Source of the DNA: Anaerolineae bacterium
Lineage (GTDB): Bacteria > Chloroflexota > Anaerolineae > B4-G1
Direction of reading: 5' to 3'
DNA: 14,159 nt
Assembly (NCBI GenBank): GCA_027079895.1
Contig: JALWUZ010000576.1
Coordinates: 1 to 14,159, forward strand
The position numbers and the translations under genes were made by a program. Position 1 is the first letter of the stretch; every line of letters starts with the position of its first letter. The notes beneath the pieces were generated by a model, which was not told the DNA's origin, ran no database searches, and saw nothing but the letters and a program-made list of their open reading frames with translations. Of the stretch, positions 6,040-12,663 are shown one piece after another.

Positions 6040-7344
6040 ATGCAAGTGGCAAGGGGCAAGTGGGCAAGTGGCAAGTGGCAGGTGGGCAAGTGGGCAAGTG
6101 GCAAGTGGCAGGTGGGCAGGTGGTGGGTAGGATTGACGGTCGTCGGGCTGTTGTTGATAGCGGTGACGAGCGGCTGCGGCACTGTTACGTCGAGCCAGGC
6201 CGCCGGGCCGATCACCGCTTCCGGCTTCATCGAGGGGGACGAGGTGACGATCGCGCCGGAGGTCGGCGGGCGCATCGCGGAGATGGCCGTGGATCGCGGG
6301 GACACGGTCGAAGAGGGGCAGGTGTTGGTGCGCCTCGACGACACGACCCTCCGCAGTCAGCGGGCCGAGGCCGAGGCCGGGCTGGCGGCGGCCCAGGCCA
6401 ATCTCGCCCGCGTTCTGGCCGGAGCCCGTCCCCAGGAGATCGCCGCCGCCGAGGCCGCCCTCGCCCAGGCGCGGACTCAGCGCGACGGCGCGCACCAGGC
6501 CATGCTCGACGCGCGGGAGACCATCAGCAACCCCCTCTCCCTCAACGCCCAGATTGACGAGGCTCGCTCCCAGGTGCGCCTGGCCGAGCAGAAGGTCGAA
6601 ATGGCGAAGGCCGACCTGGCGGCGACGGAGTTGAAGCGCAACGTCTACGCCGAGCAGGGCGGCGACGTGGAGCGCACCTGGGACCTGCAAGTCCAGGCCG
6701 CTCAGGCCGCTCTCACCCAGGCCCAGGCGGAGTTGCAAGGGGCGCAGGACTACCTCAACGCCCTGCTGGCTATGCGGGCCAACCCCATCTCCCTCGAAGC
6801 GCAACTCCACCAGGCCGAATCCCAGTACCACGTCGCCGAGGCCCAGGTAGCGGCTGCCCAGGCCGCTCTCGACGACCTGCGGGCCGGCCCCACAGACGAG
6901 GAAGTCGCCGTCGCCGAGGCGCAGGTACACCAGGCCGAGGCCGCCATCCGTCTGATTGACGCTCAGATCGCCCAACTGACGCTCACCGCGCCGCTGGACG
7001 GCCTCGTCACCGCCCGCAGTGCGCGGGCCGGCGAGACCGCCTCTCCGGGCATGCCGCTCCTCACCATCGCCAACCTGGACGAGGTGACGTTGGTCATCTA
7101 CGTCCCGGAAAACCGCATCGGCGAGGTACACGTGGGGCAGGCCGTGGACGTGACGGTGGACTCCTTCCCCGACCGCGTCTTCCGGGGCGAGGTGGTCTAC
7201 ATCGCCGGCGAGGCGGAGTTCACCCCCCGCAACGTCCAGACGCAAGAGGAGCGGGTCAACCTGGTCTTCGCCGTGAAGGTGCGTCTCCCCAACCCCGACC
7301 ACGCCCTCAAGCCCGGTCTGCCCGCCGACGCGACGCTGCGCTGA
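6040..7344 (+). CDS. HlyD/YbhG-type membrane fusion protein 2, probable lipoprotein
   Basis: This 434-residue adaptor is paralogous to the preceding gene; both contain E-F-T-P-R-N-V-Q-T-Q-E-E-R-V-N near the C-terminus. The N-terminus is unusual: about 27 residues of repeated G-K-W-A-S-G-K-W-Q-V precede a hydrophobic stretch and a lipobox-like T-S-G-C with C46. It is therefore probably lipid-anchored rather than held by a helix. A lipoyl half-domain (about 58-100), a coiled-coil hairpin with two N-P-x-S-L marks, and the barrel end (D-H-A-L-K-P-G-L-P-A-D-A) follow. ATG 6040 lies one base after the previous stop with GGAGGAGGAG upstream. Translation could instead begin at an in-frame GTG inside the repeat. 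It is the last gene of the exporter operon. Confidence 0.9.
   Translation: MQVARGKWASGKWQVGKWASGKWQVGRWWVGLTVVGLLLIAVTSGCGTVTSSQAAGPITASGFIEGDEVTIAPEVGGRIAEMAVDRGDTVEEGQVLVRLDDTTLRSQRAEAEAGLAAAQANLARVLAGARPQEIAAAEAALAQARTQRDGAHQAMLDARETISNPLSLNAQIDEARSQVRLAEQKVEMAKADLAATELKRNVYAEQGGDVERTWDLQVQAAQAALTQAQAELQGAQDYLNALLAMRANPISLEAQLHQAESQYHVAEAQVAAAQAALDDLRAGPTDEEVAVAEAQVHQAEAAIRLIDAQIAQLTLTAPLDGLVTARSARAGETASPGMPLLTIANLDEVTLVIYVPENRIGEVHVGQAVDVTVDSFPDRVFRGEVVYIAGEAEFTPRNVQTQEERVNLVFAVKVRLPNPDHALKPGLPADATLR
6061..6120 (+). repeat. Two tandem 30-bp repeats inside the adaptor N-terminus
   Basis: Positions 6061-6090 and 6091-6120 are direct copies differing at one base. Each is built from shorter GGCAAGTGG-type units that also extend left to about 6043. 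The unit length is a multiple of three, so copy-number change keeps the frame. Each copy adds W-A-S-G-K-W-Q-V-G-K/R ahead of the signal peptide. Confidence 0.85.
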
Positions 7345-7377
7345 GGCGCCGTCTCGCCCCCGCGTTCCCGTGACCGA

Positions 7378-7413
7378 CCGTTCCCACGCCCCGACGTGGG
7401 AACGGTGTTTTTT
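7378..7413 (+). terminator. Rho-independent terminator of the exporter operon
   Basis: An 11-bp perfect stem (CCGTTCCCACG at 7378-7388 with 7395-7405), a 6-nt loop and a TGTTTTTT tail follow the last adaptor gene by 33 bp. This separates the exporter operon from the hydrogenase operon. Confidence 0.92.
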
Positions 7414-7478
7414 GCCTCGACACCGAAGCGTCCGCCCTGTGTCCCCGCGCGAGATGTGAGGCGAGCCGGAATAATCGC

Positions 7479-7506
7479 TTGCCCTTTTTTTCTATTTGAG
7501 TATAAT
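7479..7506 (+). promoter_or_regulatory. Promoter of the hydrogenase operon
   Basis: A perfect TATAAT (7501-7506) lies 16 bp after TTGCCC (7479-7484). The spacer contains a T-rich run (7485-7491). The transcript would carry a leader of about 180 nt before the small-subunit gene. Confidence 0.75.
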
Positions 7507-7532
7507 AGTCTTGAATACTCATCAATGAATGC
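7497..7532. promoter_or_regulatory. Possible repressor site over the hydrogenase promoter
   Basis: TGAGTAT (7497-7503) and ATACTCA (7515-7521) form an inverted repeat that overlaps the -10 box. A further half-site, ATGCTCAT, lies just downstream at about 7527-7534. AATACTCA (7514-7521) also occurs at 736-743 in the tetR operator region, which suggests a shared regulator. This is inference from two sites only. Confidence 0.4.
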
Positions 7533-7547
7533 TCATCTACGATGTTT

Positions 7548-7564
7548 GCCGGGCTTCTCCCGGC
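7548..7564 (+). other. Leader hairpin upstream of the hydrogenase genes
   Basis: GCCGGG (7548-7553) pairs perfectly with CCCGGC (7559-7564) around a 5-nt CTTCT loop, inside the hydrogenase 5' leader and just ahead of a mini-ORF. No T-tract follows, so it is not a terminator by itself. I could not match the leader to a known riboswitch. Confidence 0.45.
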
Positions 7565-7588
7565 CGGGTGACGGTAGAGGAGGTGCCT

Positions 7589-7609
7589 ATGAACCAATGG
7601 TCAGCATAA
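7589..7609 (+). CDS. Candidate six-codon leader peptide
   Basis: ATG 7589 is preceded by GAGGAGG about six bases upstream and encodes only M-N-Q-W-S-A before a TAA stop. The strong ribosome-binding site ahead of so short a frame, in the untranslated leader of an operon, suggests either a regulatory leader peptide or chance. It has no attenuator-like terminator after it. Confidence 0.3.
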   Translation: MNQWSA

Positions 7610-7693
7610 GTGTCCCCGCAAGGCAGGTGTTCCGCCCGTAAACGTGCCGACATTTCTTCGAGAAGCCATTCATCAGTCAAGGAGGTTACGTCC

Positions 7694-8812
7694 ATGATCG
7701 GAGAACGTGTGCATCGTTGGTTCAGCAAGGCCGACGACGATGACGATCGCAGCCTGCTGACCTTGATGGGACGCCGGGGAATCTCCCGCCGGGAATTCCT
7801 CAAGTTCTGCACCGCCACCGCTGCCACGCTGGCCCTCCCGGTGGACAAGGTCGCCGCCATCGCAAACGCTCTGGAGACGACTGCCCGCCCGCCGGTCATC
7901 TGGCTGGAGTTCCAGGATTGCGCCGGATGCACTGAGGCTTTTCTGCGGGCCTCACGCCCCACCGCGGCGGAGATCGTGCTCGATGTCCTCTCTGTGGACT
8001 ATCACGAGACGATTATGGCCGCCGCCGGAAAGCAGGCCGAGGAGGCCAAAGAGGCCACCATCGCCAAAGGAGGCCATCTGGTCGTCGTGGAAGGCTCCAT
8101 CCCCACAAACGACAGCGGTGTCTACTGCTGTATCGGCGGCCATTCGGCGATGGAGATTTTGAAGAAGGCGACCGAGAACGCCGTCGCGGTCATCGCCGTT
8201 GGTACGTGCGCTTCCTTCGGCGGGCTGCCGGCCGCCGCGCCGAATTTCACCGGCGCCGTCGGGGTAGACCGGCTCATCAAGCACATCCCGGTCGTCAATC
8301 TCCCCGGCTGCCCGGTCAACGTCGTCAACCTGACGGCGACTATCGTCCACTACCTCACCTTCGGCTCCCTGCCCGCGCTGGATGACTACGGGCGCCCGCT
8401 CTTCGCCTACGGCAAGCGCATCCACGATAACTGCGAGCGTCGCGCGCACTTCGACGCCGGTCAGTTCGTCGAGGAGTGGGGGGACGAGGGGCATCGCCAG
8501 GGCTGGTGTCTCTACAAGATGGGCTGCAAGGGCCCGGAGACTTACCACAACTGCCCCACCGTGCGGTACAACGACGGCACCAACTGGCCGATCGGCGCGG
8601 GGCACGGCTGCATCGGCTGCTCCGAGCCGAATTTCTGGGACCGGATGGCTCCCTTCTACGAGCGGCTGCCCGACGTGCCCGGTTTCGGCGTCGAGTCGAA
8701 TGTGGACAAGATCGGGCTGGGACTGGCCGCCGTCACCGCCGTTGGCGTCGCCGCCCACGCCGTCGGGAGCGCGGTACGGAAAAAGCCCGCCGCGCCGTCG
8801 CAGGAGCAATGA
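7694..8812 (+). CDS. hyaA: Group 1-type [NiFe]-hydrogenase small subunit, Tat-exported
   Basis: This 372-residue electron-transfer subunit of a membrane-bound uptake hydrogenase has a long N-region with a run of five Asp (14-18), then the twin-arginine motif S-R-R-E-F-L-K (31-37) and a hydrophobic stretch. Proximal [4Fe-4S] ligands are C76, C79, C172 and C206, distal ligands H244, C247, C272 and C278, and medial ligands C287, C306 and C309. Glycines occupy the two places (G78, G177) where oxygen-tolerant enzymes have extra cysteines, so the proximal cluster is the standard type. A C-terminal hydrophobic helix (about 343-362) and a basic tail form the membrane anchor. ATG 7694 has AAGGAGG upstream; GTG 7610 has no good site. 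It heads the operon, 19 bp before the large subunit. The symbol is by analogy to E. coli. Confidence 0.95.
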   Translation: MIGERVHRWFSKADDDDDRSLLTLMGRRGISRREFLKFCTATAATLALPVDKVAAIANALETTARPPVIWLEFQDCAGCTEAFLRASRPTAAEIVLDVLSVDYHETIMAAAGKQAEEAKEATIAKGGHLVVVEGSIPTNDSGVYCCIGGHSAMEILKKATENAVAVIAVGTCASFGGLPAAAPNFTGAVGVDRLIKHIPVVNLPGCPVNVVNLTATIVHYLTFGSLPALDDYGRPLFAYGKRIHDNCERRAHFDAGQFVEEWGDEGHRQGWCLYKMGCKGPETYHNCPTVRYNDGTNWPIGAGHGCIGCSEPNFWDRMAPFYERLPDVPGFGVESNVDKIGLGLAAVTAVGVAAHAVGSAVRKKPAAPSQEQ

Positions 8813-8831
8813 GACTTAAGGAGGAACCGAA

Positions 8832-10547
8832 ATGACCAAGATCGCCATTGATCCCGTAACCCGCATCGAGGGCCATCTCCGCATCGAGGTTGAGGTCGAG
8901 GGTGGAGAGGTCAAGAACGCCTGGAGCGGGAGCACGATGTTCCGGGGAGTCGAACTGATCCTCAAGGGACGTGACCCCAGGGAGGCCTGGCACTTCACGC
9001 AACGGATATGAGGGGTCTGAACGACGGTGCATGCCATCTGCTCCGTGCGAGCAGTCGAAGATGCTCTGGGGATTCAGATCCCGACCAACGCCCGTTTGAT
9101 CCGCAACATCATCGAGGGCATTCAGTACATTCAAGACCACGTGATCCACTTCTATCACCTCCACGCTCTGGACTGGGTGGACATCGTCAGCGCACTGGAC
9201 GCCGACCCAGAGGCGACGGCGAAACTGGCCCAGTCCATCTCCGAGTGGCCTAAATCCAGCGCGACTTACTTCAAAGGAATCCAGGATAAACTGAAGGCGT
9301 TCGTCGAAAGCGGCCAGTTGGGGCCTTTCGCCAACGCTTATTGGGGGCATCCCGCCTATCAACTGCCGGCCGAGGCGAACCTGATGGCGGTGGCCCACTA
9401 CCTGGAAGCGTTGGACTGGCAGCGGGAGGTCATCAAGGCGCACGCCATCCTGGGCGCCAAAAACCCGCACTTGCAGACCTATTTGGTCGGCGGGGTGGCC
9501 TGCCCGGTGGACTTCAACAGTCAGGCGGCCATCAACGCCGACAGTATCGCCCATCTGAAGGAACTGTTCGTCAAGGCGGAGACTTTCGTCAAGCAGGTCT
9601 ACCTGCCGGATGTGCTGGCGGTGGCCCCGTTCTATCTGGATTGGGCCGGGCGCGGCGAGGGGCTGGGCAACTTCCTGGCCTACGGCGACTTCCCGCTGAC
9701 GGACACGAAGAGCAGCGACGAGCCGGGGGAACTCTTCCTCCCGCGCGGCGTCATCTTCGACCGCGACCTGTCCACCGTTCACCCGATGGACCACCACAAG
9801 ATCAAGGAGTACATCACCCACTCTTGGTACACTTACGACGACGAGAGCCAGGGGAAGCATCCGTGGGACGGGGAGACGCGGCCCAATTACACCGGCCCCA
9901 AGCCGCCCTACGACTTCCTCAACACCGACGAGAAGTACTCCTGGATCAAGGCTCCGCGGTACGACGACAAGCCGATGGAGGTCGGCCCGCTGGCCCGCAT
10001 GCTGGTGGCCTACGCCTCCGGTCACGAACGGGTGAAGTACTGGGTGGACGCGGCCCTCTCCGCGCTGAACGCCGGGCCGGAGGTGCTGTTCTCCACGCTG
10101 GGCCGCACCGCCGCCCGCTGCATCGAGTCGGTGGTGATGTCCGAGCAGTTGGTCAAGTGGGTGGACGAACTGGCGGCCAACGCCGGGAGCGGCGACCTGC
10201 GCATCCACGAGTTGGAGCACTGGGACCCCTCCACCTGGCCGGTCGAGACCCAGGGCTGGGGCTGGACGGAGGCTCCGCGCGGCGCGTTGGCCCATTGGGT
10301 ACACATCAAGGACGGCAAGATCGAGAACTATCAGGCGGTGGTGCCTTCCACCTGGAACGCTTCGCCCAGGGACGCGCAGGGGCAGATGGGAGCCTACGAG
10401 GCGTCGCTCATCGGCACGCCGATCGCCGACCCGGAGAAGCCAATCGAGGTACTGCGCACCATCCACTCCTTCGACCCGTGCATGGCCTGCGCGGTACACA
10501 TCCTGGACCCGAACGGGCGGGAGTACGTCCGTATCAGGATCGTCTGA
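8832..10547 (+). CDS. hyaB: Hydrogenase large subunit with two in-frame TGA codons (probable selenocysteines)
   Basis: The frame encodes 571 residues, the normal length, if TGA at 9009 and 9018 is read through. It opens with I-D-P-V-T-R-I-E-G-H, which includes the conserved glutamate, and continues through F-R-G-V-E and F-T-Q-R-I. The L1 nickel-ligand motif, normally R-I-C-G-V-C-T, reads R-I-TGA-G-V-TGA-T at residues 60 and 63, followed by T-V-H-A and S-V-R-A-V-E-D-A in the same frame. The C-terminal L2 motif is D-P-C-M-A-C-A-V-H with C550 and C553, and a 15-residue tail to be cut after H556. No other stop or frameshift occurs. AAGGAGG precedes ATG 8832. Automatic calling would split this into a 59-residue stub and a 506-residue protein from GTG 9027. 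Insertion of selenocysteine at both positions is the best explanation. A pseudogene is possible but unlikely, because the hits fall exactly on the two metal ligands. Confidence 0.93.
9009..9020 (+). other. Two recoded TGA codons at the L1 nickel-ligand positions
   Basis: TGA at 9009-9011 (residue 60) and TGA at 9018-9020 (residue 63) flank GGG-GTC (Gly-Val). In the family these codons encode the terminal and the bridging cysteine of the NiFe centre. TGA is used as a true stop by most genes in the window, so a global code change does not explain them. Confidence 0.85.
9029..9064 (+). promoter_or_regulatory. Candidate bacterial SECIS element
   Basis: CTGCTC (9038-9043) pairs perfectly with GAGCAG (9049-9054) around the loop CGTGC (9044-9048). 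An outer helix GCAT (9029-9032) with ATGC (9061-9064) is possible across an internal loop. The loop begins 24 nt after the second TGA and 33 nt after the first, and has G at its second position. This agrees with my recollection of bacterial SECIS rules (loop about 16-37 nt downstream, G among the first two loop bases). The hairpin lies within codons CGA-GCA-GTC-GAA-GAT-GCT, unusual in this GC3-rich gene, which suggests selection for RNA shape. An alternative GAGCA/TGCTC pairing (9049-9053 with 9062-9066) exists. Confidence 0.6.
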
Positions 10548-10560
10548 GAGGAGGCGAGCG

Positions 10561-11217
10561 ATGCTCAAGCGTGTGCAGGTCTGGGACGTGCCGGTGCGCC
10601 TGTTCCACTGGCTGCACGTCGCCAGCATAGCGGTGCTGGCCGTCACCGGCTACTATATCGGCAACCCCTTCGTCGTCGTTCCCAGCGACACCGCGCAGAC
10701 TTACTTGATGGGCTGGATGCGTGCCGTCCACTTCACCGCCGCTTTCGTCTTCATCCTCGGCTTCCTGGTGCGCTTCTACTGGTTCTTCGCCGGTGGGGGA
10801 TACGCCTCCTGGCGGGACTGGGTCCCGGCGAGCAAGGAGCGGTGGGCTTTCTTCTGGAAGCAGTTCAAGTACTACGTCTTCCTGGAGAAGAAGCGGCCGG
10901 AGTACATGGGACACAATCCCGTGGCCGGGCTCTCCTACGCGGTGGTGGGGGTGATGATTATCGTCCAGGCCCTCACCGGGTTCGCGCTGTACGCCGAGCC
11001 GTTCCCCGGTGGATTCTGGCGCGGCGCGTTCGGCTGGTTGCTGACGATGTTCGGCAATCAGGCCCTGCGTATGACCCATCACGTGATGATGTGGCTCTTC
11101 GGCGCGTTCTTCATCGTGCATCTCTACATGGCCGTCCTGGCCGACGTGGAGGAGCGCAACGGGGCCCTGACCAGCATCATCAGCGGTGTCAAGTTCGAGC
11201 ACGTGGAGGAGGGGTAG
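10561..11217 (+). CDS. hyaC: Hydrogenase b-type cytochrome subunit (HyaC/HupC-like)
   Basis: This 218-residue integral membrane protein has four helices near residues 15-34, 54-75, 121-144 and 170-194. The start V-W-D-V-P-V-R-L-F-H-W-L-H is the family signature. Candidate haem-ligand histidines are H16, H57, H173/H174 and H187, lying in helices 1, 2 and 4. It anchors the small subunit's C-terminal helix and passes electrons from H2 to the quinone pool. ATG 10561 has GAGAGGAGG upstream and lies 13 bp after the large-subunit stop. Its presence shows an uptake, respiratory role for the complex rather than H2 evolution from a soluble carrier. Confidence 0.94.
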   Translation: MLKRVQVWDVPVRLFHWLHVASIAVLAVTGYYIGNPFVVVPSDTAQTYLMGWMRAVHFTAAFVFILGFLVRFYWFFAGGGYASWRDWVPASKERWAFFWKQFKYYVFLEKKRPEYMGHNPVAGLSYAVVGVMIIVQALTGFALYAEPFPGGFWRGAFGWLLTMFGNQALRMTHHVMMWLFGAFFIVHLYMAVLADVEERNGALTSIISGVKFEHVEEG

Positions 11218-11218
11218 T

Positions 11219-11692
11219 CTGAACAGAAAGGTTCTGGTGCTGGGGGTGGGGAACATCCTCCTGTCGGATGACGGGGTGGGTGTCCACGCCATCCGGCGGT
11301 TGCAGGAGGTGGCGCAGTTGCCGGAGGAAGTCCAGGTGTTGGACGGAGGGACGAAGGGGATGGATCTCCTCCAGTACCTGGACGGGGTCTCGCATCTCAT
11401 CATCGTGGACGCGGTGGAGACGGGCGGGCCGCCCGGCACGCTGGCGCGGTTCACCGGAGACGAGGTGCCGGCCTATCTCGCACCGAAAATGTCCCCCCAC
11501 GAGATCGGCCTGCCGGATATGCTGTTCGCGGCCCGGCTGCGGGACATTTACCCAGAGGAGGTGGTCGTCTGGGGTATGCAGCCGGAGACGACGGAGGTCG
11601 GCCTGGAACTCTCCCCACCGGTGGCGGCCCAGGTGGACGCGCTGGTGGAGAGGATTCTGGGGGAGTTGAGGGGCTGGGGGATAGCGGTGTGA
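11219..11692 (+). CDS. hyaD: Hydrogenase maturation endopeptidase (HyaD/HupD-like)
   Basis: This 157-residue protease trims the C-terminal tail of the large subunit after nickel insertion. It starts K-V-L-V-L-G-V-G-N-I-L-L-S-D-D-G-V-G. The three nickel-sensing ligands known from HybD (Glu16, Asp62, His93) correspond to D18, D64 and H94, so the first is Asp in place of Glu. No ATG, GTG or TTG sits at the expected start; CTG 11219 lies a few bases after GGAGGAGGGG and gives the usual length. The alternative GTG 11186 would overlap the cytochrome gene by 32 bp and add a serine-rich stretch. The gene follows the cytochrome stop by one base and ends the operon. Its presence matches the intact cleavage site in the large subunit. 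Confidence 0.9.
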   Translation: MNRKVLVLGVGNILLSDDGVGVHAIRRLQEVAQLPEEVQVLDGGTKGMDLLQYLDGVSHLIIVDAVETGGPPGTLARFTGDEVPAYLAPKMSPHEIGLPDMLFAARLRDIYPEEVVVWGMQPETTEVGLELSPPVAAQVDALVERILGELRGWGIAV

Positions 11693-11708
11693 GGGCCACC
11701 GAGTGAGG

Positions 11709-11742
11709 AAAAAGAGACGCTCGTCGGAGCGTCTCTTTTTTT
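11709..11742. terminator. Bidirectional terminator between convergent operons
   Basis: A perfect 9-bp stem (GAGACGCTC at 11714-11722 with 11727-11735) with a GTCG loop is flanked by an A-run (11709-11713) and a T-run (11736-11742). It can therefore end the hydrogenase transcript on the plus strand and the methyltransferase transcript on the minus strand. Confidence 0.93.
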
Positions 11743-11751
11743 GTGGCGGTT

Positions 11752-12663
11752 TCAGGCGGGGGATTTGCGGGCGTAGGCGGTGAACAGGTCGCCCAGGTTG
11801 ACCGGCACCGCCACGTGGCGCAATCGCAAGCGGGTCACCAGCCACTCGGCCGGGCGGCCTACGAGCGGCATCAGGGCGGCGACGCGGTTCATCAGGTAGC
11901 CCAGGCGGAGGTAGCGGCCCTGCGGCTTGTCGCTGAGCACCTGGAAGCCGCAGTCCTCCAACATCAACCGCAGCGTGCGGCGCGAGAAGTAGTAGATGTG
12001 CATCTCCATCAGCCAGGGCCAGTGCCCCCCCATCAGGCGGGCGAAGAGGCTGTCAATGTCAATGGTATGCACGACCAGCAGTCCGCCCGGCTTGAGGAGA
12101 CGATGGGCCTGTACCAGGGTGGCGCGGGGGTCGGGCAGGTGTTCGATCACGTCCCACAGCGTCACCACGTCGAAGTAGGCCGGCGGCAGGTCGGCGGTCT
12201 CCAGCGTCCCCTGGACGACGTGCAGCCCTCGCTCCCGCGCCTCCCGCACCGCCCAGTGGGAAGGCTCCACCCCCCAGGCGTCCCAGCCGTGTCGGGCCGC
12301 GATTTCGACGAAGATGCCGGTGTAGCAGCCCACGTCCAGCAGCGGACGCCCGGCCGGCGGCCCGGTGAGCCGTTCCAGCGGCTTCAGGTGGTGCTCGAAG
12401 GTGAGCACCCGCCCCTGACGCTCCTCCACGTAGAGCGGATCCTCCACCGCCTGGTAGTTTTCGTACAGGTTCTGGCGGCCCGGTCGCGGGTCGGTGTAGA
12501 CCAGCCCGCAGCGGCGGCACTGGACGATGGTGTGATGGTGTCCGTAACCGCTGCTGGTGCAGCGCACCGCCCGCCAGTCGCCGTCCTCCCCCGGCTGAAT
12601 GGTGGAGGGGTAGCGGACGGTGGCCTCGTCCGCGCCGCAGAGGTTGCAGCGCACGTGTTCCAT
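11752..12663 (-). CDS. SAM-dependent methyltransferase with N-terminal zinc-ribbon
   Basis: This 303-residue class I methyltransferase begins with a probable zinc-binding pair, C6-x-x-C9-G and C49-x-x-C52-G. The SAM-binding motif L-L-D-V-G-C-Y-T-G lies at 108-116, and V-V-T-L-W-D-V-I-E-H-L-P is the post-motif typical of Methyltransf_23. The end contains the H-I-Y-Y-F-S-R-R-T-L segment common in sugar or cell-surface methyltransferases. ATG 12663 shares its first base with the stop of the glycosyltransferase gene upstream (TGATG), so the two are co-translated. The context points to glycan or polyprenol-linked sugar modification; the substrate is not known. The much longer open frame to the left is out of register with the genes and is ignored. 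Confidence 0.9.
   Translation of the reverse strand: MEHVRCNLCGADEATVRYPSTIQPGEDGDWRAVRCTSSGYGHHHTIVQCRRCGLVYTDPRPGRQNLYENYQAVEDPLYVEERQGRVLTFEHHLKPLERLTGPPAGRPLLDVGCYTGIFVEIAARHGWDAWGVEPSHWAVREARERGLHVVQGTLETADLPPAYFDVVTLWDVIEHLPDPRATLVQAHRLLKPGGLLVVHTIDIDSLFARLMGGHWPWLMEMHIYYFSRRTLRLMLEDCGFQVLSDKPQGRYLRLGYLMNRVAALMPLVGRPAEWLVTRLRLRHVAVPVNLGDLFTAYARKSPA

Noticed and set aside
4518..7302. Minus-strand open frames opposite the two adaptor genes
   Set aside because: Leu/Gly/Arg-rich shadow translations of the alanine/glutamine-rich coiled coils; no start site or domain.
7396..7641. 81-codon open frame in the exporter-hydrogenase intergenic region
   Set aside because: It runs through a terminator, a promoter and a leader hairpin, and has no ribosome-binding site or recognisable domain.
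7610..7693. Longer small subunit starting at GTG 7610
   Set aside because: No well-placed ribosome-binding site, and the added residues match nothing in Tat signal peptides. ATG 7694 has AAGGAGG.
8832..9011. Large subunit as a broken pseudogene with a new start at GTG 9027
   Set aside because: Only two stops, both TGA and both exactly at the metal-ligand cysteines. The frame is otherwise intact, L2 and its processing site are kept, and a SECIS-like hairpin follows.
8733..10646. Minus-strand open frame of over 600 codons opposite the hydrogenase large subunit
   Set aside because: Shadow frame: it covers the well-recognised large subunit and has no domain of its own. It does not explain the TGA codons.
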